In this document: one piece after another, positions 29,297 to 37,384 of the stretch
How the letters are laid out: every line of letters starts with the position of its first letter
Numbering within the stretch: the first letter of the stretch is position 1
Assembly (NCBI RefSeq): GCF_040049215.1
Contig: NZ_JBDZDN010000003.1
Location: 558,001 to 622,000, forward strand
Direction of reading: 5' to 3'
Length of the DNA: 64,000 nucleotides
DNA from: Mesorhizobium_K sp040049215
Lineage (GTDB): Bacteria > Pseudomonadota > Alphaproteobacteria > Rhizobiales > Rhizobiaceae
Notes under the pieces: model-generated
Database searches by the model: none
The model's input: only the letters and a program-made list of their open reading frames with translations
What the model was told of the DNA's origin: nothing
Position numbers and translations under genes: made by a program

Positions 29297-29374
29297 TTAA
29301 TCGAGGAAAAGCCACAGCAGGATGATGATGGGAATTGGAATCCCGAGCATCCACAGAAGCACTCCGCGTAACAT
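29297..29374 (-). CDS. 25-residue hydrophobic peptide
   Basis: ATG at 29372-29374 behind GTGGGAGAA gives MLRGVLLWMLGIPIPIIILL plus WLFLD, a single proline-kinked hydrophobic helix. A strong minus-strand terminator begins 40 nt behind the stop, so this small gene has its own transcript end. Peptides of this look recur in rhizobia without a known function. The longer open frame starting at 29509 overlaps the peroxiredoxin gene and lacks support. Confidence 0.55.
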   Translation of the reverse strand: MLRGVLLWMLGIPIPIIILLWLFLD

Positions 29375-29445
29375 GTTGTTCTCCCACGATGATTTCAGGT
29401 GAGGAAACGCCGCGGCCAGAAAATTGTTCCACGTCTCGAAAGCGG

Positions 29446-29913
29446 TCAGAGTCGCTTTGCGGCCGCCAGCACCTCGTTGGCGTGGTCGGGTACCCTTACT
29501 TTGCGCCAAATCGCGGCGATCTTGCCCGCGCGGTCGATCAGGAAGGTGGAGCGGACGACGCCCATATATTTGCGCCCGAACATGGTCTTCTCCGCCCAGA
29601 CGCCATAGGCTTCGATCGCCTCGCGCGCTTCGTCGGCGACCAGCGGCATCGCAAGCCCGTGTTTCGACTTGAATTTTTCGTGCTTCTTCGGGCTATCGGG
29701 CGAGACGCCGATCACCACCGCTCCCGCCTCCTTGAATTCGGCGTCGAGCCTCGAAAAATCGATGGCTTCCGCCGTGCAGGTCTCGGTGTCGTCCTGCGGA
29801 TAAAAGAACAGCACCACGATTTTGCCGCGAAGGTCTGTCAGCCGGACCTTTCCGCCGCCGTCGGCAGGCAGCGAGAAGCGCGGCGCATCGTCTCCTGGTG
29901 TCAATTCGGCCAT
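29446..29913 (-). CDS. bcp: Peroxiredoxin of the BCP/PrxQ type
   Basis: 155-residue thiol peroxidase that reduces hydroperoxides. The fold motifs FFYPQDDTETCTAEAIDF and GVSPDSPKKHEKF are clear. The peroxidatic cysteine is C46. The resolving cysteine found five residues later in many BCPs is Ile here (I51), so this is a 1-Cys form that needs an external thiol. The gene is divergent from the YhdP-like giant. Confidence 0.93.
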   Translation of the reverse strand: MAELTPGDDAPRFSLPADGGGKVRLTDLRGKIVVLFFYPQDDTETCTAEAIDFSRLDAEFKEAGAVVIGVSPDSPKKHEKFKSKHGLAMPLVADEAREAIEAYGVWAEKTMFGRKYMGVVRSTFLIDRAGKIAAIWRKVRVPDHANEVLAAAKRL

Positions 29914-30008
29914 GGCTATGCCCTTGATCGGGTTACATGAACGGCCACAGGCATATAGTGTTGCGGCAGGAGTCGTCTACGGCGCTGACGCGAGATACGG
30001 AAAATCGT

Positions 30009-33000
30009 GTGGAGCACGAACTACCCAAGCACGAGAAAATAAGGTTCAGGCGCGACGAGATCACCGATCTCGCTCGTTATCCCTCCGCCGGGACCGAAGC
30101 CAGGCCGGCGCGGCAATGGCTCCCGAAAAATGCGAGGAAGACCCTTCTCTTCACCTTAGGCGGCCTGGCTTCGCTCGTGCTTGTCGCGATGCTGGCGCTC
30201 TACGCTCTCGGCGCTTCGGGCATCGGCTCGGAGCGGCTTCGCATCGCTGCCGAGGAGGCGCTGGAACGGGCCGGCGGCCTGGATGTCGACGCTTCGGTCG
30301 GACCTGCGCGCATCACCCTCGACGGCATGCGTTTCCTGGCGATAGAGGTTCGCGACGTCAGCCTTAAGAGAACCTCCGACGGCAAGGCGATTGCCCAGGC
30401 TGGTGCGGTGCGTTTGGGCGTCCGCCTGCTGCCGCTCCTGACGGGGGAGGTACGCGTCTCCAGCGCCAGGCTGTCCGACGCACGCATCATGGTCGACGGT
30501 ATGCGGACGGGCGCAGGCTCCGATTGGGCAGCCGCGATCCGCAACGACATCGGCCTGATCGAGCCCGATCTCGTCGCGAAGGCCGTTTTCGCTTCGGTGC
30601 ATCAGGCCCTGGACGCGATGGGCTCGAAATCGCTCAGGCGTATCGGGCTCGACAATGTCGAGCTCGTCTTCCCGGCGGGCGAGGGCGTAGCCAGCATCAA
30701 TGTCGTTCGATCCGTGCTTGCGGAGGCCACCGGCGATAGCGTCGCCTTGTCGTCCGAGATCGAGATCGCCGGCCGCACCGTGGAGGTCGCGGCCAGCGCC
30801 ACGCGCGACGCTGCGACCCGCCAGATCTCCAACCTCGAACTGACGGCTGCATCACAGGCGGTTGAAGATGCCGAGGCCGTCGAGAAAAGCGGCAGCCGGC
30901 TCGGCGCGGTCGAACTGAAGCTCGCCGGAGCCGAGGGAAACAGCAACCGGCAGTCCCAGCTCAACGCTTCGCTGAAGCTCGCCAACTCGGCGGTTGATCT
31001 TGGAAAGACCCGGGGCGTTCTGTCTGGTGACCTGGACCTGACGGCGAGGTTCAGTGAGGGCGCCGACCGGATCGAGGTCGAAAGACTGCGCGCCGCGGTC
31101 GGCCGCTCCGTGCTCGATTTCAAGGGCATCTTCGGCCCGCGCCCGCCGACCGGCAATGCCGGCGACAAGCCCGCATACAGGTTCAACCTCGTCAGCGCCC
31201 GGTCGACCATCGCCCCGGAAGGCTCGCCCGAGCCGGCAATGATCACGGCGCTGCAGTTGGCCGGCGTCTACCTACCCGAGGACAGGATCCTGTCCGCCGA
31301 CGAGATCGTGGTCAAGGGCGGCCGCGGCGAGGCGCTCGGCACGGCCTCGATGCGCTTCGTGGAAGGGAAGGCGACCGGCGTTTCCGTGGCCTTCAACGTG
31401 CACGACATGCCGGTCTCGCAGGTCAAGCAGCTCTGGCCCTGGTTCTCGGCGCGCGGCGCCAGGAACTGGGTGCTCAACAATGTGTTTGGCGGCAGGGTTT
31501 CGGATGGGCAGCTTCAGTTCCGCGTCGAGCCTGGCCGCGCCGGCAACGGTGTCCCGCTTTCGGCCGATGAATCGTTTGGCACATTCCAGCTTGAAGGCGC
31601 CCGCTTCGACACTGCCGGCCTGATCCCGCCGGTGCGGGACGCGACGGGCACGGTCGACTACAAAGGCAACGACGTCGAGATCGCGCTTTCGTCTGGAACA
31701 GTTTTCCTGCCGAGCGGGCGCACCGTGGCGGCGAGCAACGGCAAGCTCTCGATCCAGCGGGCGAACGTGCCGCCGGTCATAGGCTCGCTCGATATCGACG
31801 TCGCGGGTGACGCGCCGGCGGTGGCGGAACTCGCATCCTACGATCCGATCAACGCGATGCGTCACGCGGGTCTCGTGGCGGATGACTTCACCGGCGGTCA
31901 GGTCACCGGCAACGTCAAGGCCGACATCCCGCTCCAGAAGGGTGTCGACCGGGACCGACTGAACTGGCTTGTCGCTTTGAACTACAAGGACCTTTCGATC
32001 TCCAAGCCGATCGACGGCCAGATCGTCTCCGAGGCGGAGGGTACGATTGCCGTCGAAAAGACGCAGGCCGTGATCGCCGCCAAGGCCAAGCTCAGCGGCG
32101 TCGCGGCCGAGATCGACGCCGTCGAGCCGCTTGGCGCGAGCGACATCGAGCGGAAGCGCCTGATAACGCTGACCCTCGACGAGACGACGCGCGATGCGGT
32201 GGTTCCGGGCCTTGCGGGCTTGGTCGAGGGCCCCGTGAAGGTCCGCGTCGATGCGAAGGGGGGAGGCAAGCGGCTGGTCGAAGCCGATCTCACCGGCGCG
32301 CAGCTCAACATTCCGTGGGCTGGCTGGACGAAGGGTCCGGGCATCGCGAGCAGTGTCAGCTTCGTGCTCGAAAATGCGGACGGCAGGTCGACGCTGTCGG
32401 ACTTCAATCTCAGCGGAGCGACCTTCGGCATAGTAGGCTCCGTCGCGCTTTCGGACGGCAGCCTGTCGCAAGCGGATTTCACTAGGGTGAGGCTCAACCG
32501 CAACGACGACGTCGCCATCACCGTGAAGCAGTCCGGCAAGGGCTATGCGGTCGACATCAAGGGCGAGTCGCTCGATGCGCGCTCCGTCGTGAGGCAGTTC
32601 ACGGCGGACTCGAGCACCGCAACCAAGGCCACGGAAGGCGGATCGGTGTCGGTCAGCGTGGACGTGAAAACGGTTACCGGCTTTCATGACGAAAAGCTTT
32701 CCGACATCAAGCTCGAATACAGCGGCGTCGGCGACAAAGTCGTTCGGCTCGAGGTCAACGCGGTGGCGAGTTCAGGCGCCAAGGTTGAGCTGCGCAATGG
32801 CGCCGATGATGGCGGCCGCACCATGCGCATGACATCGGCCGACGGCGGCGCGATCCTCAGGTTCCTGGATATCTACGAACATATGGAGGGCGGCAAGATC
32901 GAACTGACGCTCAAGGGCGGCACGGACGGACCGATGACTGGCCAGGTCGATGCGCGAGACTTCGTGCTGGTCAACGAGCCGCGTCTGAGCTCGATCGTCT

Positions 33001-33413
33001 CGACCACCCCGCCCGGCGGCGACCGCAGCCTCAACCAGGCCGTCAAGCGAGACATCGACACGTCGCGCGTCAATTTCGAGCGTTGCTATTCCAGGATCGA
33101 GAAAGGCCCCGGCTACCTGCGCCTGTCCGACGGCGTGCTGCGCGGTCCTCTCGTGGGCGCGACGTTCCAGGGCATGCTCTACGACCCGAAGGGCAACATG
33201 GACATGACCGGCACATTCATGCCCGCTTATGGCCTCAATCGCATCTTCGGCGAGATTCCGATCATCGGCGTTCTGCTCGGCAACGGCCGCGACAGAGGCC
33301 TGATCGGCGTCACCTTCAAGCTAGAGGGCGACGCGGATTCGCCCGCTGTGCAGATTAACCCGCTTTCGGTGATCGCGCCCGGAATCTTCCGCTCGATCTT
33401 CGAGTTTCAGTGA
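30009..33413 (+). CDS. YhdP-like/DUF3971 AsmA-superfamily envelope protein
   Basis: Very large inner-membrane-anchored protein (1134 residues from GTG 30009; ATG 29937 would give 1158 but lies only 23 nt from the divergent peroxiredoxin start). One membrane helix (about 45-68) follows a basic cytoplasmic tail. The remainder is a long periplasmic beta-rich region, with a YhdP-type segment near VKQLWPWFSARGARNWVLNN and the AsmA-like C-terminus ending YGLNRIFGEIPIIGVLLGN and GIFRSIFEFQ. Related proteins form bridge-like tubes that carry phospholipids between inner and outer membranes; that role is inferred here. No partner genes are adjacent. Confidence 0.88.
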   Translation: MEHELPKHEKIRFRRDEITDLARYPSAGTEARPARQWLPKNARKTLLFTLGGLASLVLVAMLALYALGASGIGSERLRIAAEEALERAGGLDVDASVGPARITLDGMRFLAIEVRDVSLKRTSDGKAIAQAGAVRLGVRLLPLLTGEVRVSSARLSDARIMVDGMRTGAGSDWAAAIRNDIGLIEPDLVAKAVFASVHQALDAMGSKSLRRIGLDNVELVFPAGEGVASINVVRSVLAEATGDSVALSSEIEIAGRTVEVAASATRDAATRQISNLELTAASQAVEDAEAVEKSGSRLGAVELKLAGAEGNSNRQSQLNASLKLANSAVDLGKTRGVLSGDLDLTARFSEGADRIEVERLRAAVGRSVLDFKGIFGPRPPTGNAGDKPAYRFNLVSARSTIAPEGSPEPAMITALQLAGVYLPEDRILSADEIVVKGGRGEALGTASMRFVEGKATGVSVAFNVHDMPVSQVKQLWPWFSARGARNWVLNNVFGGRVSDGQLQFRVEPGRAGNGVPLSADESFGTFQLEGARFDTAGLIPPVRDATGTVDYKGNDVEIALSSGTVFLPSGRTVAASNGKLSIQRANVPPVIGSLDIDVAGDAPAVAELASYDPINAMRHAGLVADDFTGGQVTGNVKADIPLQKGVDRDRLNWLVALNYKDLSISKPIDGQIVSEAEGTIAVEKTQAVIAAKAKLSGVAAEIDAVEPLGASDIERKRLITLTLDETTRDAVVPGLAGLVEGPVKVRVDAKGGGKRLVEADLTGAQLNIPWAGWTKGPGIASSVSFVLENADGRSTLSDFNLSGATFGIVGSVALSDGSLSQADFTRVRLNRNDDVAITVKQSGKGYAVDIKGESLDARSVVRQFTADSSTATKATEGGSVSVSVDVKTVTGFHDEKLSDIKLEYSGVGDKVVRLEVNAVASSGAKVELRNGADDGGRTMRMTSADGGAILRFLDIYEHMEGGKIELTLKGGTDGPMTGQVDARDFVLVNEPRLSSIVSTTPPGGDRSLNQAVKRDIDTSRVNFERCYSRIEKGPGYLRLSDGVLRGPLVGATFQGMLYDPKGNMDMTGTFMPAYGLNRIFGEIPIIGVLLGNGRDRGLIGVTFKLEGDADSPAVQINPLSVIAPGIFRSIFEFQ

Positions 33414-33448
33414 CGCCTAGCGTCGGACCGTTCTGATGCTCGATCCAG

Positions 33449-34702
33449 TCAGTCCGGCCGCACGAGAACGTGTTTCTTTTTCCCGAGCGACAGTTTTACG
33501 ACGCCGTCGGATGTAAGGTCAGCGGACGTAATGACTCTGCGCTCGTCGGAGACGGCCTGATCGTTGACGCGTACTGCGCCGCCTTGCACATGCCTGCGCG
33601 CTTCGCCGTTCGACGCCGCGAGCCCTGCGCTGACGAACAGCGACAGGATGCCGACGCCGGTTTCGAGCAACGCCCGGTCGACGCCGACGGTCGGCAGCGT
33701 GTCGGCGGTGATGCCTTCCTCGAACGTCTTGCGCGCGGTATCCGCGGCCTGCTCGGCCGCCTTGCGCCCGTGTACGATCGCGGTTGCTTCCGTCGCCAGG
33801 ACTTTCTTCGCCTCGTTGATCTCCGAACCGCCGAGCCCGGCGAGCTTCGCGATCTCGCCGAGCGGCAGCCGCGTGAAGATTTTCAGGAAGCGTTCGACGT
33901 CCGCGTCTTCCGTATTGCGCCAGTATTGCCAGAAGTCGTAGGGCGAAAAATTCTCTTCGTTCAGCCATACCGCGCCGCTCGCCGACTTGCCCATCTTGGC
34001 GCCGGACGAAGTTGTGAGCAGCGGCGTGGTGAGCGCGTAGAGTTGCGGCGTGCCCATCTTGTGGCCAAGGTCGATGCCGTTGACGATGTTGCCCCACTGG
34101 TCGGAGCCGCCCATCTGCAGGACGCAGCCGTGGCGCCTGTTCAGCTCGACGAAATCGTAGCCCTGCAGGATCATGTAGTTGAACTCGAGGAAAGAAAGCG
34201 ACTGCTCGCGTTCGAGGCGCAGCTTGACGCTGTCGAAGGTGAGCATGCGGTTGACGGAGAAGTGGCGGCCGACGTCGCGGAGAAACTCGACATAGTTCAG
34301 CTTCATCAGCCAGTCGGCATTGTTGACCATGATCGCGTCGGCCGGACCGTCGCCGAAGTTCAGGATGCGGCCGAAGATCTTCTTGATGCCCTCGATGTTC
34401 GTGGCGATCGCTTCGGGCGTCAGCAGCCCGCGCTGCTCGTCGCGGAAGGACGGATCGCCGATCATCGATGTTCCGCCGCCCATCAGCGCGATGGGCCGAT
34501 GCCCTGTCTCCTGCAGCCAGTAGAGCATCGTCGCGGAGATGAGGTTGCCGATGTGCAGGCTGGTCGCCGTCGCGTCGTAGCCGACATAGGCAGTGATGCG
34601 GCCGGCCTTCGCGGCGGCGTCGAGCCCCTCGGGGTCCGAGATCTGGTGGATGAAGCCGCGCTCGTCGAGCACGGACAGGAAATCAGACTTGAACTTGGAC
34701 AT
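33449..34702 (-). CDS. tyrS: Tyrosyl-tRNA synthetase
   Basis: 417-residue class I synthetase that charges tRNA-Tyr. It shows the HIGH-type motif (TSLHIGNL, near residue 50), the tyrosine pocket region GSDQWGNI, and the KMSKS-type loop KMGKS. The C-terminal S4 RNA-binding domain (last 70 residues) has EARRHVQGGAVRVNDQAV. ATG 34700-34702 gives MSKFKSDFLSVLDERGFIHQ, the family start; the frame upstream is noise. It is divergent from anmK. Confidence 0.97.
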   Translation of the reverse strand: MSKFKSDFLSVLDERGFIHQISDPEGLDAAAKAGRITAYVGYDATATSLHIGNLISATMLYWLQETGHRPIALMGGGTSMIGDPSFRDEQRGLLTPEAIATNIEGIKKIFGRILNFGDGPADAIMVNNADWLMKLNYVEFLRDVGRHFSVNRMLTFDSVKLRLEREQSLSFLEFNYMILQGYDFVELNRRHGCVLQMGGSDQWGNIVNGIDLGHKMGTPQLYALTTPLLTTSSGAKMGKSASGAVWLNEENFSPYDFWQYWRNTEDADVERFLKIFTRLPLGEIAKLAGLGGSEINEAKKVLATEATAIVHGRKAAEQAADTARKTFEEGITADTLPTVGVDRALLETGVGILSLFVSAGLAASNGEARRHVQGGAVRVNDQAVSDERRVITSADLTSDGVVKLSLGKKKHVLVRPD

Positions 34703-34804
34703 TTCATTTTTCCGAGAGGTCGCCGGCGGCACGAGGCCACGATGGCAAGTATGGTCGCGGGCGTTTAGCATCCGGCGGCGGTGAATCACAAGGACGGCGG
34801 CGAA

Positions 34805-35941
34805 ATGAAGGCACTGCGCGCGATCGGTCTGATGAGCGGCACGTCGATGGACGGCATCGACGTCGCGGCGCTGGAAACCGACGGCGAGACGATCGTCGCA
34901 ACGGGGCCGTCGCTGTCGATACCCTATGAGGCAGCATTCCGCCGGCGGATCGAGGCTGCGCTCGATGCGGCGAAGTCCATCGTGAAACGCGAGGAGCGGC
35001 CTGGAGAGCTCGGTGGACTGGAGCGCGAGATCACCTTGCGCCACGCGCAGGCTGTCCGGGATTTTCTGAATGGCGCTCCGCCTGCCTGGCGAGCGCCCGA
35101 CGTGATCGGCTTTCATGGACAGACCGTGCTGCACCGGCCCGCCGAGGCTTTGACGGTGCAACTCGGCGACGGCGCGCTGTTGGCGCGCGAGACAGGCGTG
35201 CCGGTCGTGCACGACATGCGTGCCAACGACATGAGGCATGGCGGGCAGGGCGCGCCGCTGGTGCCTGCCTATCACGCCGCGCTCGCTCGTTCGCTGCCGC
35301 CCGATCTTGCCGGCGACTTCCCGGTCGCCTTCGTCAACATCGGCGGCATCTCCAACATCACTTACGTGCCGAAGTGCGGCGACCCGATCGCCTTCGACAC
35401 AGGGCCGGGAAATACTTTGATCGACCAATGGGTTTCGCGTGAAGGCGGCGTGCCGTTCGATGCAGGCGGCGCGATCGCGAGCGAGGGCGGCGTCATCCGC
35501 TCGGTCGTCGAAGACTATCTCGGCAACCCCTTCTTCGAAAAACCAGGTCCGAAATCTCTCGACCGCAACGACTTCACTCTGGCGCTGGTCGAAGGGCTGG
35601 AGCTTTCCGACGGTGCGCGAACGCTTGCCGCCGTCGCGGCCGAAGCGATCATCAAGTCGGTTGAACATCTGCCCGAGCCGCCGAAGCTCTGGATCGTCTG
35701 CGGCGGCGGCCGCAAGAACCCTCATATCGTCGGCGACCTGCGCGCCGCGGCCGAAACAACAGGCGCCACAGTCATCGTCGCCGAAGACGCCTATCTTAAC
35801 GGCGACAGCACCGAGGCGGAGGCCTGGGCCTATCTTGCAGTTCGATCTGTAAGGGGATTGCCGCTGACATTTCCGACGACGACCGGATGCCGTCATGCAG
35901 TGAGCGGCGGCGTTCTCAATAAACCGAAGGGCGCGCGGTAG
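34805..35941 (+). CDS. anmK: 1,6-anhydro-N-acetylmuramic acid kinase
   Basis: 378-residue cytoplasmic kinase that phosphorylates anhydroMurNAc, with ring opening, during cell-wall recycling. The nucleotide-binding start GLMSGTSMDGIDVAALE, the catalytic-loop region HDMRANDMRHGGQGAPLVPA, VNIGGISNIT and FDTGPGNTLID are all present. ATG 34805 gives the family N-terminus. The tyrS/anmK divergent pair is common in Hyphomicrobiales. The stop codon lies in the loop of a 10-bp hairpin. Confidence 0.96.
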   Translation: MKALRAIGLMSGTSMDGIDVAALETDGETIVATGPSLSIPYEAAFRRRIEAALDAAKSIVKREERPGELGGLEREITLRHAQAVRDFLNGAPPAWRAPDVIGFHGQTVLHRPAEALTVQLGDGALLARETGVPVVHDMRANDMRHGGQGAPLVPAYHAALARSLPPDLAGDFPVAFVNIGGISNITYVPKCGDPIAFDTGPGNTLIDQWVSREGGVPFDAGGAIASEGGVIRSVVEDYLGNPFFEKPGPKSLDRNDFTLALVEGLELSDGARTLAAVAAEAIIKSVEHLPEPPKLWIVCGGGRKNPHIVGDLRAAAETTGATVIVAEDAYLNGDSTEAEAWAYLAVRSVRGLPLTFPTTTGCRHAVSGGVLNKPKGAR

Positions 35942-35955
35942 AACCGCGCGCCCTT
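35929..35955. terminator. Hairpin at the end of anmK, possibly bidirectional terminator
   Basis: The 10-bp stem GGGCGCGCGG / CCGCGCGCCC (35929-35938 with 35944-35953) has loop TAGAA, which holds the anmK stop codon. Only TT follows on the plus strand, so termination would be weak. It sits between convergent genes. Confidence 0.5.
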
Positions 35956-35983
35956 GGAAATGCGCAGCAGATGCTGCGGTGTT

Positions 35984-36307
35984 TTACTTCTTCTTCGCCG
36001 CGGGCTTCTTGGCGGCGGGCTTCGCCGTTGCCTTTGCCGCAGGCTTCGCAGCAGCTTTTGCAGCGGGCTTCTTGGCAGCAGGCTTCGCGGCCGTCTTCTT
36101 GGCAGCGGGCTTGGCAGCAGCTTTTGCAGCGGGCTTCTTGGCAGCAGGCTTCGCGGCCGCTTTGGCGGCGGGCTTTGCTGTCTTCTTCACGGCAGGTTTC
36201 GCGGCGGCTTTCGCTGCCGGCTTCTTGGCAGCCGGCTTAGCCGTCGCCTTCGGCTTGGATGCTATCGCAGCCATGGCTGCCTTCTTGGTAGTGTCAGTCT
36301 TGCTCAC
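35984..36307 (-). CDS. Histone H1-like Lys/Ala/Pro-rich protein
   Basis: 107-residue protein made almost wholly of AAKPAAKK-type repeats, like the C-terminal tail of eukaryotic histone H1 and bacterial H1-like proteins (Hc1, AlgP). It should bind DNA or RNA without sequence preference through its lysines. The start is GTG (36305-36307) behind AGGGGG. Repeats run from about residue 18 to the end and could vary in number by recombination. Other frames of the same DNA are open only because of the repeats. Confidence 0.85.
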   Translation of the reverse strand: MSKTDTTKKAAMAAIASKPKATAKPAAKKPAAKAAAKPAVKKTAKPAAKAAAKPAAKKPAAKAAAKPAAKKTAAKPAAKKPAAKAAAKPAAKATAKPAAKKPAAKKK

Positions 36308-36482
36308 TTGAATTCCCCCTCGTCTAGGGATTGTGATTCGTCACACCAAGAGCCTGACATGCAGTAAGTCGGCTGTCGAGTAGTTGTAGAGCATACCGCA
36401 AAACTTTCCACCGCGACCTCGCCTCGAAGTCACGCAAGTTCTGAGGTTCGAGTTGTTAGCCGTCGCGATGGACGATGGCCGC

Positions 36483-37157
36483 TCAGCGCAGACGCTTCGG
36501 CCGAGGGTCGGACAACTCGCCTGCGAGACGACGGTCGAGATAGTCGGCGCACTCTTCGATGAGAAGATCGGACTCGTTCGAGAAGAAGTGGTTCGCGCCG
36601 GGCAGCGTCTTCTGCGTGATGGTGATGCCCTTCTGCGTGTGCAGTTTGTCGACGAGACCTTGCACGTCCTTCGGCGGCGCAACCTTGTCGGCGTCGCCGT
36701 GAATGATGAGGCCCGACGACGGACACGGCGCGAGGAAAGAGAAGTCGTATGTGTTGGGCTGGGGCGCGATCGAAATGAAGCCTTCGATCTCCGGTCGGCG
36801 CATCAGAAGCTGCATGCCAATCCACGCGCCGAAAGAATAGCCGGCGACCCAGCACGTCTTCGAATCCGGATGCAGCGACTGGATCCAGTCGAGAGCCGCC
36901 GCCGCGTCCGAGAGTTCGCCGGTGCCGTGGTCGAACTCGCCCTGGCTGCGGCCGATGCTGCGGAAGTTGAAGCGCAGCGTCGTGAAGTTCCGCTTTTGGA
37001 ACATGTAGAAGAGGTCGTAGACGATCTTGTTGTTCATCGTGCCGCCGAACTGCGGGTGCGGGTGCAGGATGATGGCTATCGGCGCGCTCTTCTCCTTGGA
37101 CGGCTGATAGCGTCCCTCGAGACGCCCCGCCGGACCTGCGAAAATTACTTCAGGCAT
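36483..37157 (-). CDS. Alpha/beta hydrolase of the COG2945 type
   Basis: 224-residue cytoplasmic hydrolase. It has the early HPHPQFGGTMNNK motif, which supplies the oxyanion region in this group, the nucleophile elbow GYSFGAW (Ser), the acid region IHGDADKVAPP (Asp) and GANHFF (His), so a full Ser-Asp-His triad is visible. The substrate is unknown. ATG 37155-37157 gives the family start MPEVIFAGPAGRLEGRY. It is divergent from the suf locus. Confidence 0.9.
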   Translation of the reverse strand: MPEVIFAGPAGRLEGRYQPSKEKSAPIAIILHPHPQFGGTMNNKIVYDLFYMFQKRNFTTLRFNFRSIGRSQGEFDHGTGELSDAAAALDWIQSLHPDSKTCWVAGYSFGAWIGMQLLMRRPEIEGFISIAPQPNTYDFSFLAPCPSSGLIIHGDADKVAPPKDVQGLVDKLHTQKGITITQKTLPGANHFFSNESDLLIEECADYLDRRLAGELSDPRPKRLR

Positions 37158-37246
37158 AAGAACTCCATGACCGCATCTGCACGCTGCCGGCCGGATCAAT
37201 TCTTCCCGCAGCCTTGACGCGGAACTCGCGCCTTCATAGAAGCTAG

Positions 37247-37263
37247 TTTAGAATTGTTCAAAA
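37247..37263. promoter_or_regulatory. Irr-type iron control element (ICE box)
   Basis: TTTAGAATTGTTCAAAA matches the rhizobial ICE pattern TTTAGAA-N3-TTCTAAA with one change. It lies 122 nt before the first gene of the suf locus, a known class of Irr/iron-regulated operon in this order. Confidence 0.62.
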
Positions 37264-37384
37264 CTGGGTGGTACTGTCCACCCGGCCGGCAAAGCGGGTA
37301 AATAGGACGGCTGCCCTTGCAAATTCAAGGAAATAACGCGCCTTCCTTGCAGATTGCCCGCTGACCCCGACGGATCGAACGGAA

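Noticed and set aside
30200..31246. Minus-strand Ser/Pro-rich ORFs opposite the YhdP-like gene
   Set aside because: Composition shadows of the GC-rich coding strand, with no start signal.
35971..36311. Plus-strand Ala/Phe/Gly-rich ORFs opposite the histone-like gene
   Set aside because: They arise because the repeat is free of stops in several frames. The minus-strand frame has the ribosome site and a known protein type.
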